Of a DNA stretch of 64,000 nucleotides, positions 8,162 to 18,707 are shown piece after piece (the stretch's first letter is position 1; each line of letters begins with the position of its first letter). The stretch comes from CAVWCW01 sp963753615 (GTDB lineage: Bacteria; Pseudomonadota; Gammaproteobacteria; Chromatiales; Chromatiaceae). Below the pieces are notes generated by a model. The model made no database searches. It was not told where the DNA came from and saw nothing but the letters and a program-made list of their open reading frames with translations. The stretch spans positions 1-64,000 of the forward strand of contig CAVWCW010000007.1 of NCBI GenBank assembly GCA_963753615.1, written 5' to 3'. Both the position numbers and the translations under genes were made by a program.

Positions 8162-9137
8162 ATGCCCGCAGCGCTAGACCGCCGCCTGTCCATCGCGCCG
8201 ATGATGGACTACACGGACCGCTTCTACCGTTACTTCATGCGCCTGATCAGCCGGCATACCCTGCTGTATACGGAGATGGTGACCACCGGCGCCCTGCTGC
8301 ACGGGGACCAGGAGCGGTTCCTGGAGTTCGACCCCAGCGAGCACCCGCTGGCGCTGCAGTTGGGGGGCAGCGATCCGAGCGAGCTGGCGGCCTGCGCCAG
8401 GCTGGCCGAGCAGGCCGGTTACGACGAGGTGAACCTGAACGTCGGCTGCCCCAGCGACCGGGTGCAATCCGGTCGCTTCGGCGCCTGCCTGATGGCGGAG
8501 CCCGGCCTGGTGGCGGACTGCGTGCGGGCCATGGGCGAGGCGGTCGCGGTCCCGGTGACGGTGAAGACCCGCATCGGCATCGACCACCAGGACAGCTACG
8601 AGGCGCTTGCCCGCTTCGTCGATCAGATTGTCCGCCGCCGGCTGCGCCAGCCTGACGGTGCACGCCCGCAAGGCCTGGCTGCAGGGCCTGAGCCCGAAGG
8701 AGAACCGGGAGATCCCGCCGCTGCGTTACGAGCTGGTGTACCGGCTGAAACAGGATTTTCCCGGGCTGGAGCTGTGCATCAACGGCGGCATCCGCAGCCT
8801 GGAGGCAGCCCTGGGGCATTTGGAGCAGGTGGACGGGGCGATGATCGGCCGCGAGGCCTATCACAACCCCTGGATCTTCAGCACCGCAGATCGCCTGGTG
8901 TTCGGCGACCCGGCCCCGGCGCCCAGCCGGCGTGGGGTGCTGGAGGCCTATACCCCCTTCGTGGAGCGCCAGCTGGCTAGGGGCATTCGGCTGCAGACCA
9001 TCAGCCGCCATATCCTCGGGCTGTTCCAGGGCCAACCGGGGGCCCGGGCCTGGCGCCGCCACCTGAGTGAGCAGGCGCACCGCCGGGACGCCGGACCCGA
9101 GGTGCTGCTGCAGGCGGCTGAATTGGTGGCGGACTGA
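8162..9137 (+). CDS. dusA: tRNA-dihydrouridine synthase A (frameshifted)
   Basis: The FMN enzyme that reduces specific uridines in the D-loop of tRNAs. Seen here: the N-terminal APMMDYTDRFYRYFMRL, the catalytic cysteine in NVGCPSDRVQSGRFGACLM (about residues 93-111), the substrate/FMN motif LTVHARKAWLQGLSPKENRE, and INGGI near residue 209. After RFVDQIV (about 8632) one extra base moves the frame; the protein continues as AAGCASLTVHARKAW in the next frame to the stop at 9135-9137. Without the insertion it would be ~324 residues, the normal length. The rest is so well conserved that a sequence error is as likely as a real mutation. The start is placed at MPAALDRRLS; an in-frame ATG also exists at 8141. 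Confidence 0.85.
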
Positions 9138-9253
9138 CCCGGCCTAACTGCCGCCGTGGATACCGACGAAGTCCCCGGCATTGCCCGCGTCCGCCACCAC
9201 CCCGGGGGCTCGGCCGGACTTTAGCCGGGGCTGGCACCAAGCACCAGCCTCTC

Positions 9254-10923
9254 CTATTCCGGCAGACCGGCCTTGCGCAGTCCGTGCAATAACCATTCGA
9301 GCTTGCGGGCATCCTTGAATGGAAACGCAAACGCCAGCCGCCCCAGGGAAAAGTCCGGCCTCGCCACCTGGAGCTCGGCGGCCTCCCACTCCGCGCCTTC
9401 GGTGTCACCCGCATGGGCGAGTGCGGCGGCGAGCCACATCCGCGCCCGGTCGTATTCGGGGTTGATACTCAATACCCGCTGGAACGTGGCCGCGGACTCC
9501 CCATAACGGCCCTGCACGAATTGGATCTCCCCCAAAACCTCCAGGTAGGAGGCCGGCGGCCTGGGATTTAGGCGCATCGCCTGGTGCAGCCTGGCGAGCG
9601 CTCGGTCGGGACGGCCGGCATAGCTCAGTATCCAGGCGCTGAGGGCATAGGCGTCGGCATAATTCGGGTCAATGCCGATCGCCGTTTCGGCTGCCTCGAT
9701 GGCGGCCAAATGCCGGCGCTGGAACAGGCCCACCTGGCCGGCGACGAAGTGCACCTGGGGCAGCCCAGGGTCCAGGCGGGCCGCTTGTTCGGCGAGCGTT
9801 GCAGCCTGCTTCAGGGAGTCGGCGGGGGTTTCGGTCCAGCCGTCGATGGCATCCCGGGAATGCACCATGGCCAGCCCCGCATAGGCCCGGGCAAACCCGG
9901 GATCCAGCGCGATGGCCTGTTCAAACTCCCATCTGGCGGAGCGATTCTGTTCCTTCGCCCTGCGGCCGTGCTCCTCGAACCCCCGCAGGTAGTGGTCATA
10001 GGCGGCAATGCTCACGGTCGAGCGCCGAGCCAGGCGTTCTCTTTCTCCGGGGGTCAATTCGATCTCGAGTGCGGCGATCACCGCTGCCGCAATCCGATCC
10101 TGTACGTCGAACAAGCGCTGGATATCGACGTCATAACGCTCTCCCCAGAGCGCACGTTCCACCGGCACCTCGATCAGCCGAACATTGATCCGCAGGCGCT
10201 CACCGGAACGTTGAACGCTGCCCGTGACCAGGTAATCCACCGCCAGCTCGGCGGAAATCTGCCCGGGCCCGGCCTCTGCATCCCGGTAGGCAAACACCGA
10301 GTTGGGCGCGATCACCAGCAACCCGAAAGCTTGGACAGGTCGGTGATCAGATCCGCCGTAATCCCGTTGGCGAAATAATCCTGCTCCGGGCTGGGGCCCA
10401 GATTTGCAAACGGCAGCACCGCTACCGCCGGTTTGGCGGGCGAAGGTTCGGTCCGGGCCAGCCACCACCAACCGGCACCCAATGCCAGGAGCAACGACAG
10501 GAGTGCCAGGGCCCAGGATGCCGCCCCCGGTCGGGGCCGGTGGGCGCTGTCGCTGCCACCCCTTCCGGACTGACCCGGTTCCTCCGGCAACGGCGCCACC
10601 TCGGCAATCAGCCGGTAACCGCGCTTGGGAACCGTCTCGATGATCCGCGGGTGGCGCGCGTCGTCGCCGAAAGCCTTGCGCAGCTTGGCAATGGCGTTGG
10701 TAACCGCGTCCTCGGTGACAATCCGCCCCGGCCAGAGCTGGGCCTCCAATTCGGCCCGGGTCACCACCCGGCCGGCGTGCTCGCTCAGGTAGACCAAGAC
10801 CTGCATCGCCTTGGCCTCGAGCCGGTGTTCGACGCCGCCCGCGCTGACCCTCAGGGCCGAGGGGTCGACCTGGTAACCGGCGAGTTGGAACGGGTTCTCC
10901 CGTGACCAATCCTCGGGCTTCAT
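9254..10923 (-). CDS. CadC-like membrane transcriptional regulator with TPRs (frameshifted)
   Basis: A one-component regulator. In order: an N-terminal OmpR/PhoB-type winged helix (residues ~10-105, with the typical RIVTEDAVTNAIAKLRKAFG and VPKRGYRL), one transmembrane helix (~130-148, WALALLSLLLALGAGWWWL), then a periplasmic part starting with AVLPFANLGPSPEQDYFANG and followed by tetratricopeptide repeats. This layout is that of CadC/HilA-like regulators that sense signals across the membrane. One base is missing near 10322: the first frame ends after DLSKLSG, and the protein resumes as LLVIAPNSVFAYRD. The repaired length is ~555 residues. It is divergent from the AhpD-like gene at 11168, a possible target. 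The start MKPEDW at 10923 follows GGGAG. Confidence 0.8.
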
Positions 10924-11167
10924 CGCTCCGCTCCCGGCGCCGCTGCGGCCCCGGCCCGCACCCGCAACCGCCGCGGCGCGGTAAAGCTGCGGAAAAACAG
11001 CGGAGTTTCGTCGCAACACTGAACCCGGGCACGGCTATGGTTTGAGACAGCGGGGCCCATGACGCGCCGCAGCCGAACCCGCTCAGCGCAGCCAGGCGCC
11101 GGGGTTTCGCACCCTGGGCTGAACGAGTGGGTTCATGTACCAAACATAGCAGTCGGAGGAACCACAG

Positions 11168-11542
11168 ATGAAACTCATGACCACCACTGCCCTGGCCCTG
11201 CTGGCCTCCACCAGTCTCGCCCAGGAACCGGCCAAGTTTTACCAGGAGACCTACCCCGCCTATGCCCTGGCCGCCCGCATGGAGGCCGAAGCCGTGCTGA
11301 TGGGGGACGACGCCCAGTTGAACGCCAAGACCCGGGAGCTGATTGCCCTGGGCGTGGCGGCCCAGATTCCCTGCGCCTACTGCGTCTACGTTCATACCAA
11401 AAACGCCCGGGCCCAAGGCGCCAGCGAGTCCGAGGTCCGCGAAGCAGTGGCCACGGCCGCCCATGTGCGGCATTGGAGCACGGTGCTCAACGGCATGGGG
11501 TATGACTTCGAGGCCTTTAAGGCCGAAGTCGACGGAATGTAG
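11168..11542 (+). CDS. Secreted AhpD-like (carboxymuconolactone decarboxylase family) protein
   Basis: A 124-residue protein of the AhpD/CMD fold. It has the redox motif CAYCVYVH (about residues 75-82), that is CxxC followed by His, and upstream acidic residues as in alkylhydroperoxidase AhpD. The first ~19 residues form a signal peptide ending at SLAQE, so the protein probably acts in the periplasm, unlike cytoplasmic AhpD. The start has GGAGGAACCAC upstream. It precedes a secreted DsrE-like protein by 77 bases, and both may form one transcript. The likely role is thiol-dependent peroxide or disulfide chemistry; the substrate is unknown. Confidence 0.85.
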   Translation: MKLMTTTALALLASTSLAQEPAKFYQETYPAYALAARMEAEAVLMGDDAQLNAKTRELIALGVAAQIPCAYCVYVHTKNARAQGASESEVREAVATAAHVRHWSTVLNGMGYDFEAFKAEVDGM

Positions 11543-11619
11543 ACGTTACGCTGACTCGGCGTCCGAGCGCCGATGCGGGCAACCTGCCCTGATTCACCCT
11601 AACCTGAGAGGTACTTAGA

Positions 11620-12063
11620 ATGAATATCTCAACCATGCTCAGGGGCTGCCTGTTGGCCCTGTGTCTGATCGGAACGACTGGACCTGCCTGGTCTGAACCC
11701 CCGGCGCCCGGTTGGGAGAAGGTAGTCTTCCACCTCGACGAAACCCGCAATGCGCGCTGGGCCCTGATGCTCGCCCGTTCTTATCTGGAGGACAACCCCC
11801 AGGCCAAGGTCGTATTCGTGGCCTATGGCCCGGGGGTGGACTTCCTGCTGCTGGGCGCGGCAGACAAGCGCGACAACCCTTACGACTCGGCGGTGCTGAA
11901 CCTGGTGGAAAAGGGCGTGGAATTCCGCGTCTGCGCCGCCACCCTCGGCGCTCGGAATATTGATAAAGACGAGCTGCTCGACGCCACGCTGGTGGTGCCT
12001 TCCGGGATTTCCGAAATCGTCCGCTTGCAGCTCAAAGAGGGGTACGCCTACCTCAAGCCCTGA
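11620..12063 (+). CDS. Periplasmic DsrE-like protein
   Basis: A 147-residue protein with a signal peptide (cleavage near PAWSEP) and a DsrE/DsrF-like domain. The recognisable features are VVFHLDETRNARWALM near the start of the domain, the cysteine in VEFRVCAATLGARNI, and the C-terminal VVPSGISEIVRLQLKEGYAYLKP. DsrE-type proteins carry or transfer sulfur on cysteine; the exported single-cysteine subgroup has no settled function. It sits behind the secreted AhpD-like gene and ends two bases before the convergent RND pump gene. The pairing of a thiol-redox protein with a sulfur-carrier fold suggests a periplasmic sulfur or thiol role, which is inference. Confidence 0.85.
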   Translation: MNISTMLRGCLLALCLIGTTGPAWSEPPAPGWEKVVFHLDETRNARWALMLARSYLEDNPQAKVVFVAYGPGVDFLLLGAADKRDNPYDSAVLNLVEKGVEFRVCAATLGARNIDKDELLDATLVVPSGISEIVRLQLKEGYAYLKP

Positions 12064-12065
12064 AC

Positions 12066-15000
12066 TCAGGCGTCGGCTGCCCCCGGAGACGCGGTCTGGG
12101 ACGGAGCCGGCGCGACGGGCTCGGAGCCGAGTCTGGGCACCTCCATCTCGCTGCGGATCTTGGCCTCAGAGGTCATCCCCAGGTCGGCAAACACGCTGAA
12201 CAAGGCCGGCACCACGAACAGCACCAGCAGGGTGGAGGCCAACAGACCGAACACGATACTGGCGGCAAGCGGAATCAGCACCTGGGCCTGCAGGCTGCGC
12301 TCGGCCAGCAGGGGCAGCAAGCCGGCGATAGTGGTGACCGAGGTCAGCAGCACGGCGCGGAAGCGCTCCCGGCTGGCCTGACTGGCGGCGGCAGCGACGC
12401 TCTGGCCCTCCTGCACCCGAAGCTTGAGGAATTCCACCAGCAGGATGGAGTCATTCACTACGATGCCGGACAGGGAGACAAAGCCCATCATGCTCGGCAT
12501 CGAAAGCTCCAGCCCCATGGCCAAATGTCCCAGCACCACGCCAATGAAGGCCAGCGGGATTGCCGCCATCACCGCCAGCGGCTCCAGGAAGGAGCGAAAC
12601 TGGAAACTCAGCAGCAGGAACACCCCCAACAGGCCGAGCCCGAAGCCCCGCAGCAAGGAGCCGCCAGTGGCGGCGCTCTCCTTGGACTGGCCCTCCAGGC
12701 CGACGAGGATGTCCGGGTAACGTTCTTGCAGCTGGGGCAGGAAGCGGGCTTGGGTGTCGCGGATGATCTCGCTGGCGTTGGCCAGACGGTCGTCGAGGTC
12801 GCCGCGGATGGTCACCGTGCGCTGGCCGTCGATGCGCTGAATGCGGGCGAAACCCCGGGTCTCCGCGATCTCGGCCACCGCGCTCACCGGCACCTGGTGA
12901 CCGCCGGCTGGTGATGATGCGGAAGTCGTAGAGGTCGCGCAGACTGGCCTTGTCGCGGTCGCGCAGGCGCACGTCGATCTCGTAGGCCTCGCGCCCGACC
13001 TGGAACTCGCTGGCCTTGGTGCCGTAAAAGGCGTCGCGCAGCTGGCCGGCGATGGTGGATGCGTTCAGGCCCAGGGAGGTGGCGCCTTCTTTCAGCCGCA
13101 AGGTCAGCTCCGGCTTGCCGGGGCGCAGGTCGTCGCTGAGATCCTGCACCCCGCGGTAGCCGCCGAGCCAGACCTGAAGCTCCAAAGAGGCGGCTTTGAG
13201 CCGGCGCAGGTCGTCGCCGCTCAGGCGGATGTCGATGGGCCGCCCGGCGGGGCCGATTGTCGGCTCCTTGAAGTTGAGACTGATCACGTCAGGAATCGCG
13301 CCCGTGAGCTCGCGCCAGCGGTTGATCACCTGATTGAGGTTACCCTGCCGGCGCTCGGCGGTGAGCAGGTCAGCCGTAACCGTGGCCAGGTGGGGGCCGG
13401 ACTCGTAGGCGTCCTGGTTGAAGTTGTAGCGTACGCTGACCTGGCGCACCAGGGGCTCGCCATCGGGCTGGCGGGGCGAAAACTCAGCGTCCACCCGCTC
13501 CAGGGCTTGTCGGACCTTCGCCACAGCCTGCTCGGTACGGGCCAAAGGCGTGCCCTGGGGCAGCAGCAACCGGGCCTCGATCAGGTCGCCCTCGATGTCC
13601 GGGAAGGCGCGGAACTTGAGGTGGCCACCCGCGAGCAGCCCGATGGCCACCAGGAACAGGCCGAGCACCGCGCCGAGGAACAGGTAGCGCCGGCCCACCA
13701 GGGCGTCCACCGCGGAGCCGATCCAGCGCTCGCGCACCCGTTCCAGCCCGGCATCGAAACGCTCGCGAAGGCGCCGGCCGCGCCGCGGAGGGGGATGGGC
13801 CAAGGCATGCCCCAGGTGGTTGGGCAGGATCCAGAAGGCCTCGATCAGGCTCACCGCCAGCACCAGGATCAGCACCACCGGCAACACCCGCAGCACCTTG
13901 CCCATATCGCCGGCGAGAAAGGCCAGGGGGCCGAACACCGCCACCGTGGTGAGAAAGGATGCGATCACTCCGGGGGCGACCTGGCGGGTCCCCTCGACCG
14001 CGGCGCTCAGGGCGTCGCGACCGGCGCGCAGGCGGGTGGCGATGTTCTCGGCGATGACGATGGCGTCATCCATCAGCAGGCCGAGGGCGATCAGCAGCGC
14101 CACCATGGTAATCATATTGATCGACATCCCGACCAGGGACATCAGATAGAGCCCGCCGAGAAAGGACACCGGCAGACCCATGGCCACCCAGAAGGCGAAA
14201 CGCAGGCGAAAGAACAGCCACATGGCCAGGAACACCAGCAGCAGGCCCTGCAAGCCGTTTACCGTGAGCATGCGCAGGCGGTCGCTGACGATGGAAGAAA
14301 CGTTCTGGGTCAGGCTGAACTGCACCCCGGGCGGGGCCTGGGCGCGCTCGGCCTCGACGAATCCCTGCACCGCCGCCATCACGTCCAGGGTATCCTGCTG
14401 CTTGGTCTTGGTGACCTGCAGCAGCGCGGCGCGGCGGCCGTCGAACTCGACCCGTTCCTCGTCCAGCTCGAAGCGGTCGCTGACCCGGGCCAGCTCGCCC
14501 AGACGCACCTCCCCGCCCTCGGCGCCGCCCACCACCACCAGGTTCTCCAACTCGGCGACGCTGCGACGCTGGTCGCTGAAGCGCACCAGGATGTCTCGCT
14601 CCCGGGTCTGGATGCTGCCGGCGGGCAGGTCCAGGCTCTGGCGGGCAATGGCGTCGGCCAGGTCTCCCATGCTCACCCCGTAGGCGAGCAAGGTCTCGCG
14701 GCTGGCCTCGACGCGAAACTGGTTGTCCGAGAAGCCGCTCAGCACCACCTGCGACACCTCCGGCAGCCGCCGCAGCCGCTCCTTGACCTGCTCCGCGTAG
14801 TGCTTGAGGTGGCGCTCGGGCATCGCCGCGGAAATGGCGATCGAAACCACCTGGTCGGTGCGGGCCAGCTGCCGAATCAGCGCCGGCTCCACCTGCTCCG
14901 GGAAGTCGTCGATGGCGTCTACCTCGGTCTTGACGTCGTCCAGGAAGCGGGCGAACACCCCGCCTTCGGTCATCTCCGCCACCGCGATCGCCACGCCCTC

Positions 15001-15249
15001 CCGAGCCTCGCAGCTCAGCTCGTAAAGGTCGTTGAGGCCGTCCAGGGCGTCCTCGATACGCAGGCACAGGGCGTCCTCCACGTCCTCCGCCGTGGCCCCG
15101 GGATAGATCAGCCTGACTTCCACCTGCTGGGAGGCGAAATCCGGGAAGGTCTCGCGCTTGAGCCCCGGCAAATTGACCAGCCCCACGGCCAACAGCAACA
15201 CCATCAGAAGATTGGCGGCTGTGGGATGCAGGGCGAAGAAGCGGATCAT
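12066..15249 (-). CDS. RND-family efflux transporter permease (frameshifted)
   Basis: An inner-membrane proton-driven efflux pump of the AcrB/MMPL superfamily. If repaired it is about 1060 residues. Seen: TM1 at the N-terminus, the large first periplasmic loop, TM2-TM6 from ~335, the proton-relay motif LLMDDAIVIAEN with paired aspartates near residue 390, a second periplasmic loop, and the C-terminal helices containing SLSGIVVNDSILLVEFLKL. One extra base near 12906 breaks the frame after DFRIIT; the protein continues as GGHQVPVSAVAEIAETRG to the stop at 12066. Its partner periplasmic adaptor lies upstream (15387-16736). No outer-membrane TolC-type gene is adjacent. The substrate is not predictable. 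Confidence 0.85.
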
Positions 15250-15257
15250 GGTCGCTA

Positions 15258-15278
15258 TTAGGCGTTAGGCGTTAGGTT
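15258..15278. repeat. Heptameric tandem repeat, TTAGGCG
   Basis: TTAGGCG occurs twice perfectly and is followed by TTAGGTT and TAGG. It lies just upstream of the RND pump start, in the gap between the adaptor and pump genes. It resembles short heptamer tandem repeats (STRR-like) found between genes in various bacteria. Confidence 0.6.
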
Positions 15279-15350
15279 TAGGCCAGCCGTGGTGGCGAGC
15301 GCTGGGAAAGGACGCGACAAGCCTCTGCCACCAGGCCCACGCCTCTTCTT

Positions 15351-15371
15351 CTCACTCCTCACTCCTAACTT
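15351..15371. repeat. Heptameric tandem repeat, CTCACTC
   Basis: CTCACTC twice, followed by CTAACTT, at the adaptor-gene side of the same gap. On the opposite strand this reads GTTAGGAGTGAGGAGTGAG. A related AGTCCTC-type heptamer array lies at 49736-49766. Confidence 0.6.
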
Positions 15372-15386
15372 CGTTCCCCTCAAGCC

Positions 15387-16736
15387 TTAATCCTCCGCCC
15401 GCGCACTGGCAACCACGCGTTCCAGCGCCCCGGCATCGGCTTCACCGGCCAAGGCCATGCCGGCCGCCGCCGGGATCAGGTCGGATACCAGCACGCGCTC
15501 CCCCGGCTCCAGTCCGGAGGCGATCACCGCGTACTCCGGCTGCAACTGGGCGAGTTCCACCGACCGGACTTCCAGGCGGTCGTCCGCACCCAACAGGTAG
15601 ACCTGGCCGTCGTGCAGGGCCTGGCGCGGGATCACCAGGGAATCCGGGCGCGGCGCACCGCGCAGGTCCACCTCCACGAACAGGCCCTTTACCAGGGGAG
15701 GACGCACCCCCGGCTGGACATCCGCATAGGGGGCGTCCACCTCGACGATGACGCCGATGGTGCGGGTATCCGGGTCCAGGGTGTCGCTCATGCGCACGAA
15801 CTCGGCATCCCAGCGCACGTCCAGTCCCCCATCGCGCAACCAGACCTGGGCCTGGATGCCGAGACTGCGGGCCAACTGCCCCGGGGGAACGGCGCCAAGA
15901 TCCAACTGCGGGCCACCGCTCAGCAGGCTGCGCATCCGCGCAATCGGGATCTGCGCCTCCACCTCCGCCTTGTCGATGGCGTCGGCCTTGACCAGACTGG
16001 CGCCCTGGCGCACGTACTGGGCGGCCTCCACATTGACCTCGCTGATGCGGGCCCGGAACGGCAACCTCACCTCGGTGCGCGAAAGATCGAGCCGGGCGCT
16101 CGCGAGCTGGGCCTCATAGCGCGCCAATTGAGCCTCCAACAGTTGGCGTTCGGCGGGCAGCAGGTTGAGCGCGTTCTGCTGCGCCTGCACCTGTTGGCGC
16201 TGGGCCAGCAAAGCCCGCTGTTCCTGTTCGAATTCGGAGGCGCTCAGGGTACCTTTCTTCACCAGGTCCCGCTTGCGCCGGAGCTCTACCTCTCGCAGGC
16301 CGAGGGCCTCGGCCTCGATCTCCAGCGAGGCCCGGGTGTTGCTCTCCTTGACCCCCATCTCCGCCAGCTGGGCCTGGGTGGCAAGGATGTCGGCCTGGGC
16401 CCGGGACACCGCCAGCTCGTATTCCGAGGGGTCGATACTCAGCAGCAGGCTGTCGGCCGGCAGCAAGGCGCCCTTCTTCAGCTCCGGATGCAGCTCCAGA
16501 ATGCGTCCGCTGATCTCGGCCACCCCCTCCCACACCCGCACCGGTCGCGCGCGGCCGTAGCCCAGGGCGCGCGGCACCTGGGTCACCAGCGGCGCCTCGA
16601 TATAGCGCACGCTGCGGGGCGGGGGTTCGCGGTCGAGCTGCTCCGGAGCATCGCCGCGCTTGACCAACACCACCAGGACCGCGACGCCGAGCAACAGGGG
16701 CACGAAGAACAGCCATTTGCGCGGGGACGCTGACAT
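15387..16736 (-). CDS. RND efflux periplasmic adaptor (membrane fusion protein)
   Basis: About 449 residues of the HlyD/AcrA family, which bridges the inner-membrane RND pump and an outer-membrane channel. There is one N-terminal membrane anchor (WLFFVPLLLGVAVLVVLV). Next come a lipoyl/beta-barrel start (ISGRILELHPELKKGALLPA), a long alpha-helical hairpin (~110-215) rich in Q, A, E and L, and the second half of the lipoyl domain (VRLPFRARISEVNVEAAQYV). A beta-barrel and membrane-proximal domain follow (VDLRGAPRPDSLVIPRQAL). It is transcribed with the pump 137 bases downstream. The start at 16736 gives a conventional short cytoplasmic tail; another ATG lies six codons upstream. Confidence 0.85.
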   Translation of the reverse strand: MSASPRKWLFFVPLLLGVAVLVVLVKRGDAPEQLDREPPPRSVRYIEAPLVTQVPRALGYGRARPVRVWEGVAEISGRILELHPELKKGALLPADSLLLSIDPSEYELAVSRAQADILATQAQLAEMGVKESNTRASLEIEAEALGLREVELRRKRDLVKKGTLSASEFEQEQRALLAQRQQVQAQQNALNLLPAERQLLEAQLARYEAQLASARLDLSRTEVRLPFRARISEVNVEAAQYVRQGASLVKADAIDKAEVEAQIPIARMRSLLSGGPQLDLGAVPPGQLARSLGIQAQVWLRDGGLDVRWDAEFVRMSDTLDPDTRTIGVIVEVDAPYADVQPGVRPPLVKGLFVEVDLRGAPRPDSLVIPRQALHDGQVYLLGADDRLEVRSVELAQLQPEYAVIASGLEPGERVLVSDLIPAAAGMALAGEADAGALERVVASARAED

Positions 16737-16871
16737 ACCCACGGACCACCTCATCGGCGACGGAAAAACGCCAGCTTACGCCCCAGGGGCGGGAAGTCAA
16801 TCCGGCCTGGCCTGGCTCGAGTCCAGGACCTACAATCGGGCCAGCAAAGGCAGCGGTGGAGCGAACAGCGA

Positions 16872-18707
16872 ATGAGATATGAGCACCACCGAGGCGCCCG
16901 CCCAACCCGCGAGGCCCGAGCCTGGGGCGCCTCGGCGCTCGCACTGCCGGCGGGTCTGGCCCTGGCGCTCTCCGCCGCGGCCGCCGACTGGGCCTTTCAG
17001 GCGGTGCCGGCCGCGGCCGATACGGCGGCCAAGCGGCGGGTGCAGGCGACAAAGGCTGTGCATATCGATGGGCACCCCCTACCCATCGGCTACCAGCCCA
17101 TTCTGCGCAGCGGCGATCAGGGCTTCGGCGGTCTGCGGGACCGCAACGGCGACCCCTTGCAAGATGCCGAAGGCCGGCCGCGCTTCTCCCAGCACCCGGA
17201 CTTTTCCTCCCTGCTGGCGGTGCACGGCAGGCTGTTCATGCTGACCCAGTTCGAAACCACCCCGGGCGCCGTCTACCTCAGCACCCTGAGCCAAGACCCG
17301 GTGGACGGGACCCTGCGCGCCTTGTCGACCCGCCCGCTGGACCTGTCCGCGGTCGGCGGCGGCTGGCTGCACTGCGCCGGCAGCCTCACCCCCTGGGACA
17401 GCCACCTGGGCAGCGAGGAGTACGAACCCGACGCGCGACGCTTCGACCCCGCCAGCGGCGCCCTGCCCGGCAATTTCCACTGGGGACCCATGGCCGCCTA
17501 TGTGGGGGGCGACCCGCGGCAGCTCGATCCTTATGCCTACGGCTGGCCGCTGGAGCTAGCGGTACTGGATGCGGCGGGCAACACCCGGATAAGCAAGCAC
17601 TACGCCATGGGACGCCTGTCCCTGGAACTGGCCCGAGTGCTGCCGGACCGGCGCACCGTCTATATGAGCGACGACGGCACCAATGGCGGCCTGTTCCTGT
17701 TCATCGCGGACCGCCCCGGCGACCTCTCGGCCGGGCGCCTGTACGCGGCGCGCTGGGAGCAGGCGCCGGACGGCATCGGCGCCGGCTTGAGCTGGGTCGA
17801 CCTCGGCCACGCGAAGGCGTCCGAAATCCGCCATCACCTGGACCGGGGCATCCGCTTCGGCGACCTCTTTGCCGCCGCCGACCCCGCGCAGGGGAGCTGT
17901 CCCGAGGGCTTCGACTCAATCAACACCGGCCACCATGCGCCTTTTCAGGAGTGCCTGCGGCTGCGGCCCGGCATGGAACTGGCCGCCTCGCGCCTGGAAA
18001 CCCGCCGCTACGCCGCCCTGCGGGGCGCCACCACCGAATGGCGCAAGTTGGAAGGCATCGCCTTCGATCCCTTGGACCCGTCCCTTTATCTGTCGGTGAG
18101 CGCCGTCAACCGGGGCATGGAGGACCGGCGCAGCAACGGCCTGGCGAACCCCGACTACGACCAGGGCGGCCCCAACCATATCCGTCTGGAATACAATCGC
18201 TGCGGCGCGGTCTACCGGCTGGAACTGGCCGGCGGGGTGCGCGACCGGGTTGGCCGGCCCATCGACAGTCCCTATGCGGCGGTCCGCGTCGCCCCCGAAC
18301 TGGCCGGCCGCATGACCCGAGCCTGGGACCCCGCCAGCCCCCTGCCCGCCTACGCCCCCGAGGGCCCCTTCGCCGCCAACCACTGCGACCTGGACGTCAT
18401 CGCCAACCCGGACAACCTGACCCTGATCCCGGAACAGCGCCTGCTGATCGTCGCCGAGGACACCGGCGAGGGCCACGAGAACGATGCGCTCTGGGCCTAC
18501 CACCTGGAGGACAAGACACTGACGCGACTGCTCACCGCCCCGCTGGGGGCGGAGCTCACCTCGGCCTATTACTACCCGAATATCGGCGGATACGGCTATC
18601 TGATGACGGTGGTGCAACACCCGTTCGCCGAAGTCCCCGATCCCCCTGCCGACCCGGAGGCCCGGCGCGCCCAGGTCGGCTATCTGGGCCCCTTCCCCGC
18701 CCCCTGA
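16872..18707 (+). CDS. PhoX-family (DUF839) phosphatase-like exported protein
   Basis: A 611-residue protein with a hydrophobic N-terminal export segment (about residues 18-38, ASALALPAGLALALSAAAA). Its beta-propeller-like body matches the PhoX/DUF839 family, Ca- and Fe-dependent alkaline phosphatases of the periplasm. Recognisable elements are AGSLTPWDSHLGSEEYEP, YMSDDGTNGGLFLFIAD, WRKLEGIAFDP, NPDNLTLIPEQRLLIVAED and SAYYYPNIGGYGYLMTVVQHP. I see no clear twin-arginine motif, so the true start may differ. It is divergent from the RND adaptor, and its 3' end overlaps the convergent rhombosortase gene by about 28 bases. Phosphatase activity is inferred from family only. Confidence 0.8.
   Translation: MRYEHHRGARPTREARAWGASALALPAGLALALSAAAADWAFQAVPAAADTAAKRRVQATKAVHIDGHPLPIGYQPILRSGDQGFGGLRDRNGDPLQDAEGRPRFSQHPDFSSLLAVHGRLFMLTQFETTPGAVYLSTLSQDPVDGTLRALSTRPLDLSAVGGGWLHCAGSLTPWDSHLGSEEYEPDARRFDPASGALPGNFHWGPMAAYVGGDPRQLDPYAYGWPLELAVLDAAGNTRISKHYAMGRLSLELARVLPDRRTVYMSDDGTNGGLFLFIADRPGDLSAGRLYAARWEQAPDGIGAGLSWVDLGHAKASEIRHHLDRGIRFGDLFAAADPAQGSCPEGFDSINTGHHAPFQECLRLRPGMELAASRLETRRYAALRGATTEWRKLEGIAFDPLDPSLYLSVSAVNRGMEDRRSNGLANPDYDQGGPNHIRLEYNRCGAVYRLELAGGVRDRVGRPIDSPYAAVRVAPELAGRMTRAWDPASPLPAYAPEGPFAANHCDLDVIANPDNLTLIPEQRLLIVAEDTGEGHENDALWAYHLEDKTLTRLLTAPLGAELTSAYYYPNIGGYGYLMTVVQHPFAEVPDPPADPEARRAQVGYLGPFPAP

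Noticed and set aside
13390..15261. 623-residue plus-strand frame antisense to the RND pump
   Set aside because: It is a long stop-free frame caused by high GC; the amino acid pattern (Q, H, G-rich) is non-native, and the pump frame is clearly real.
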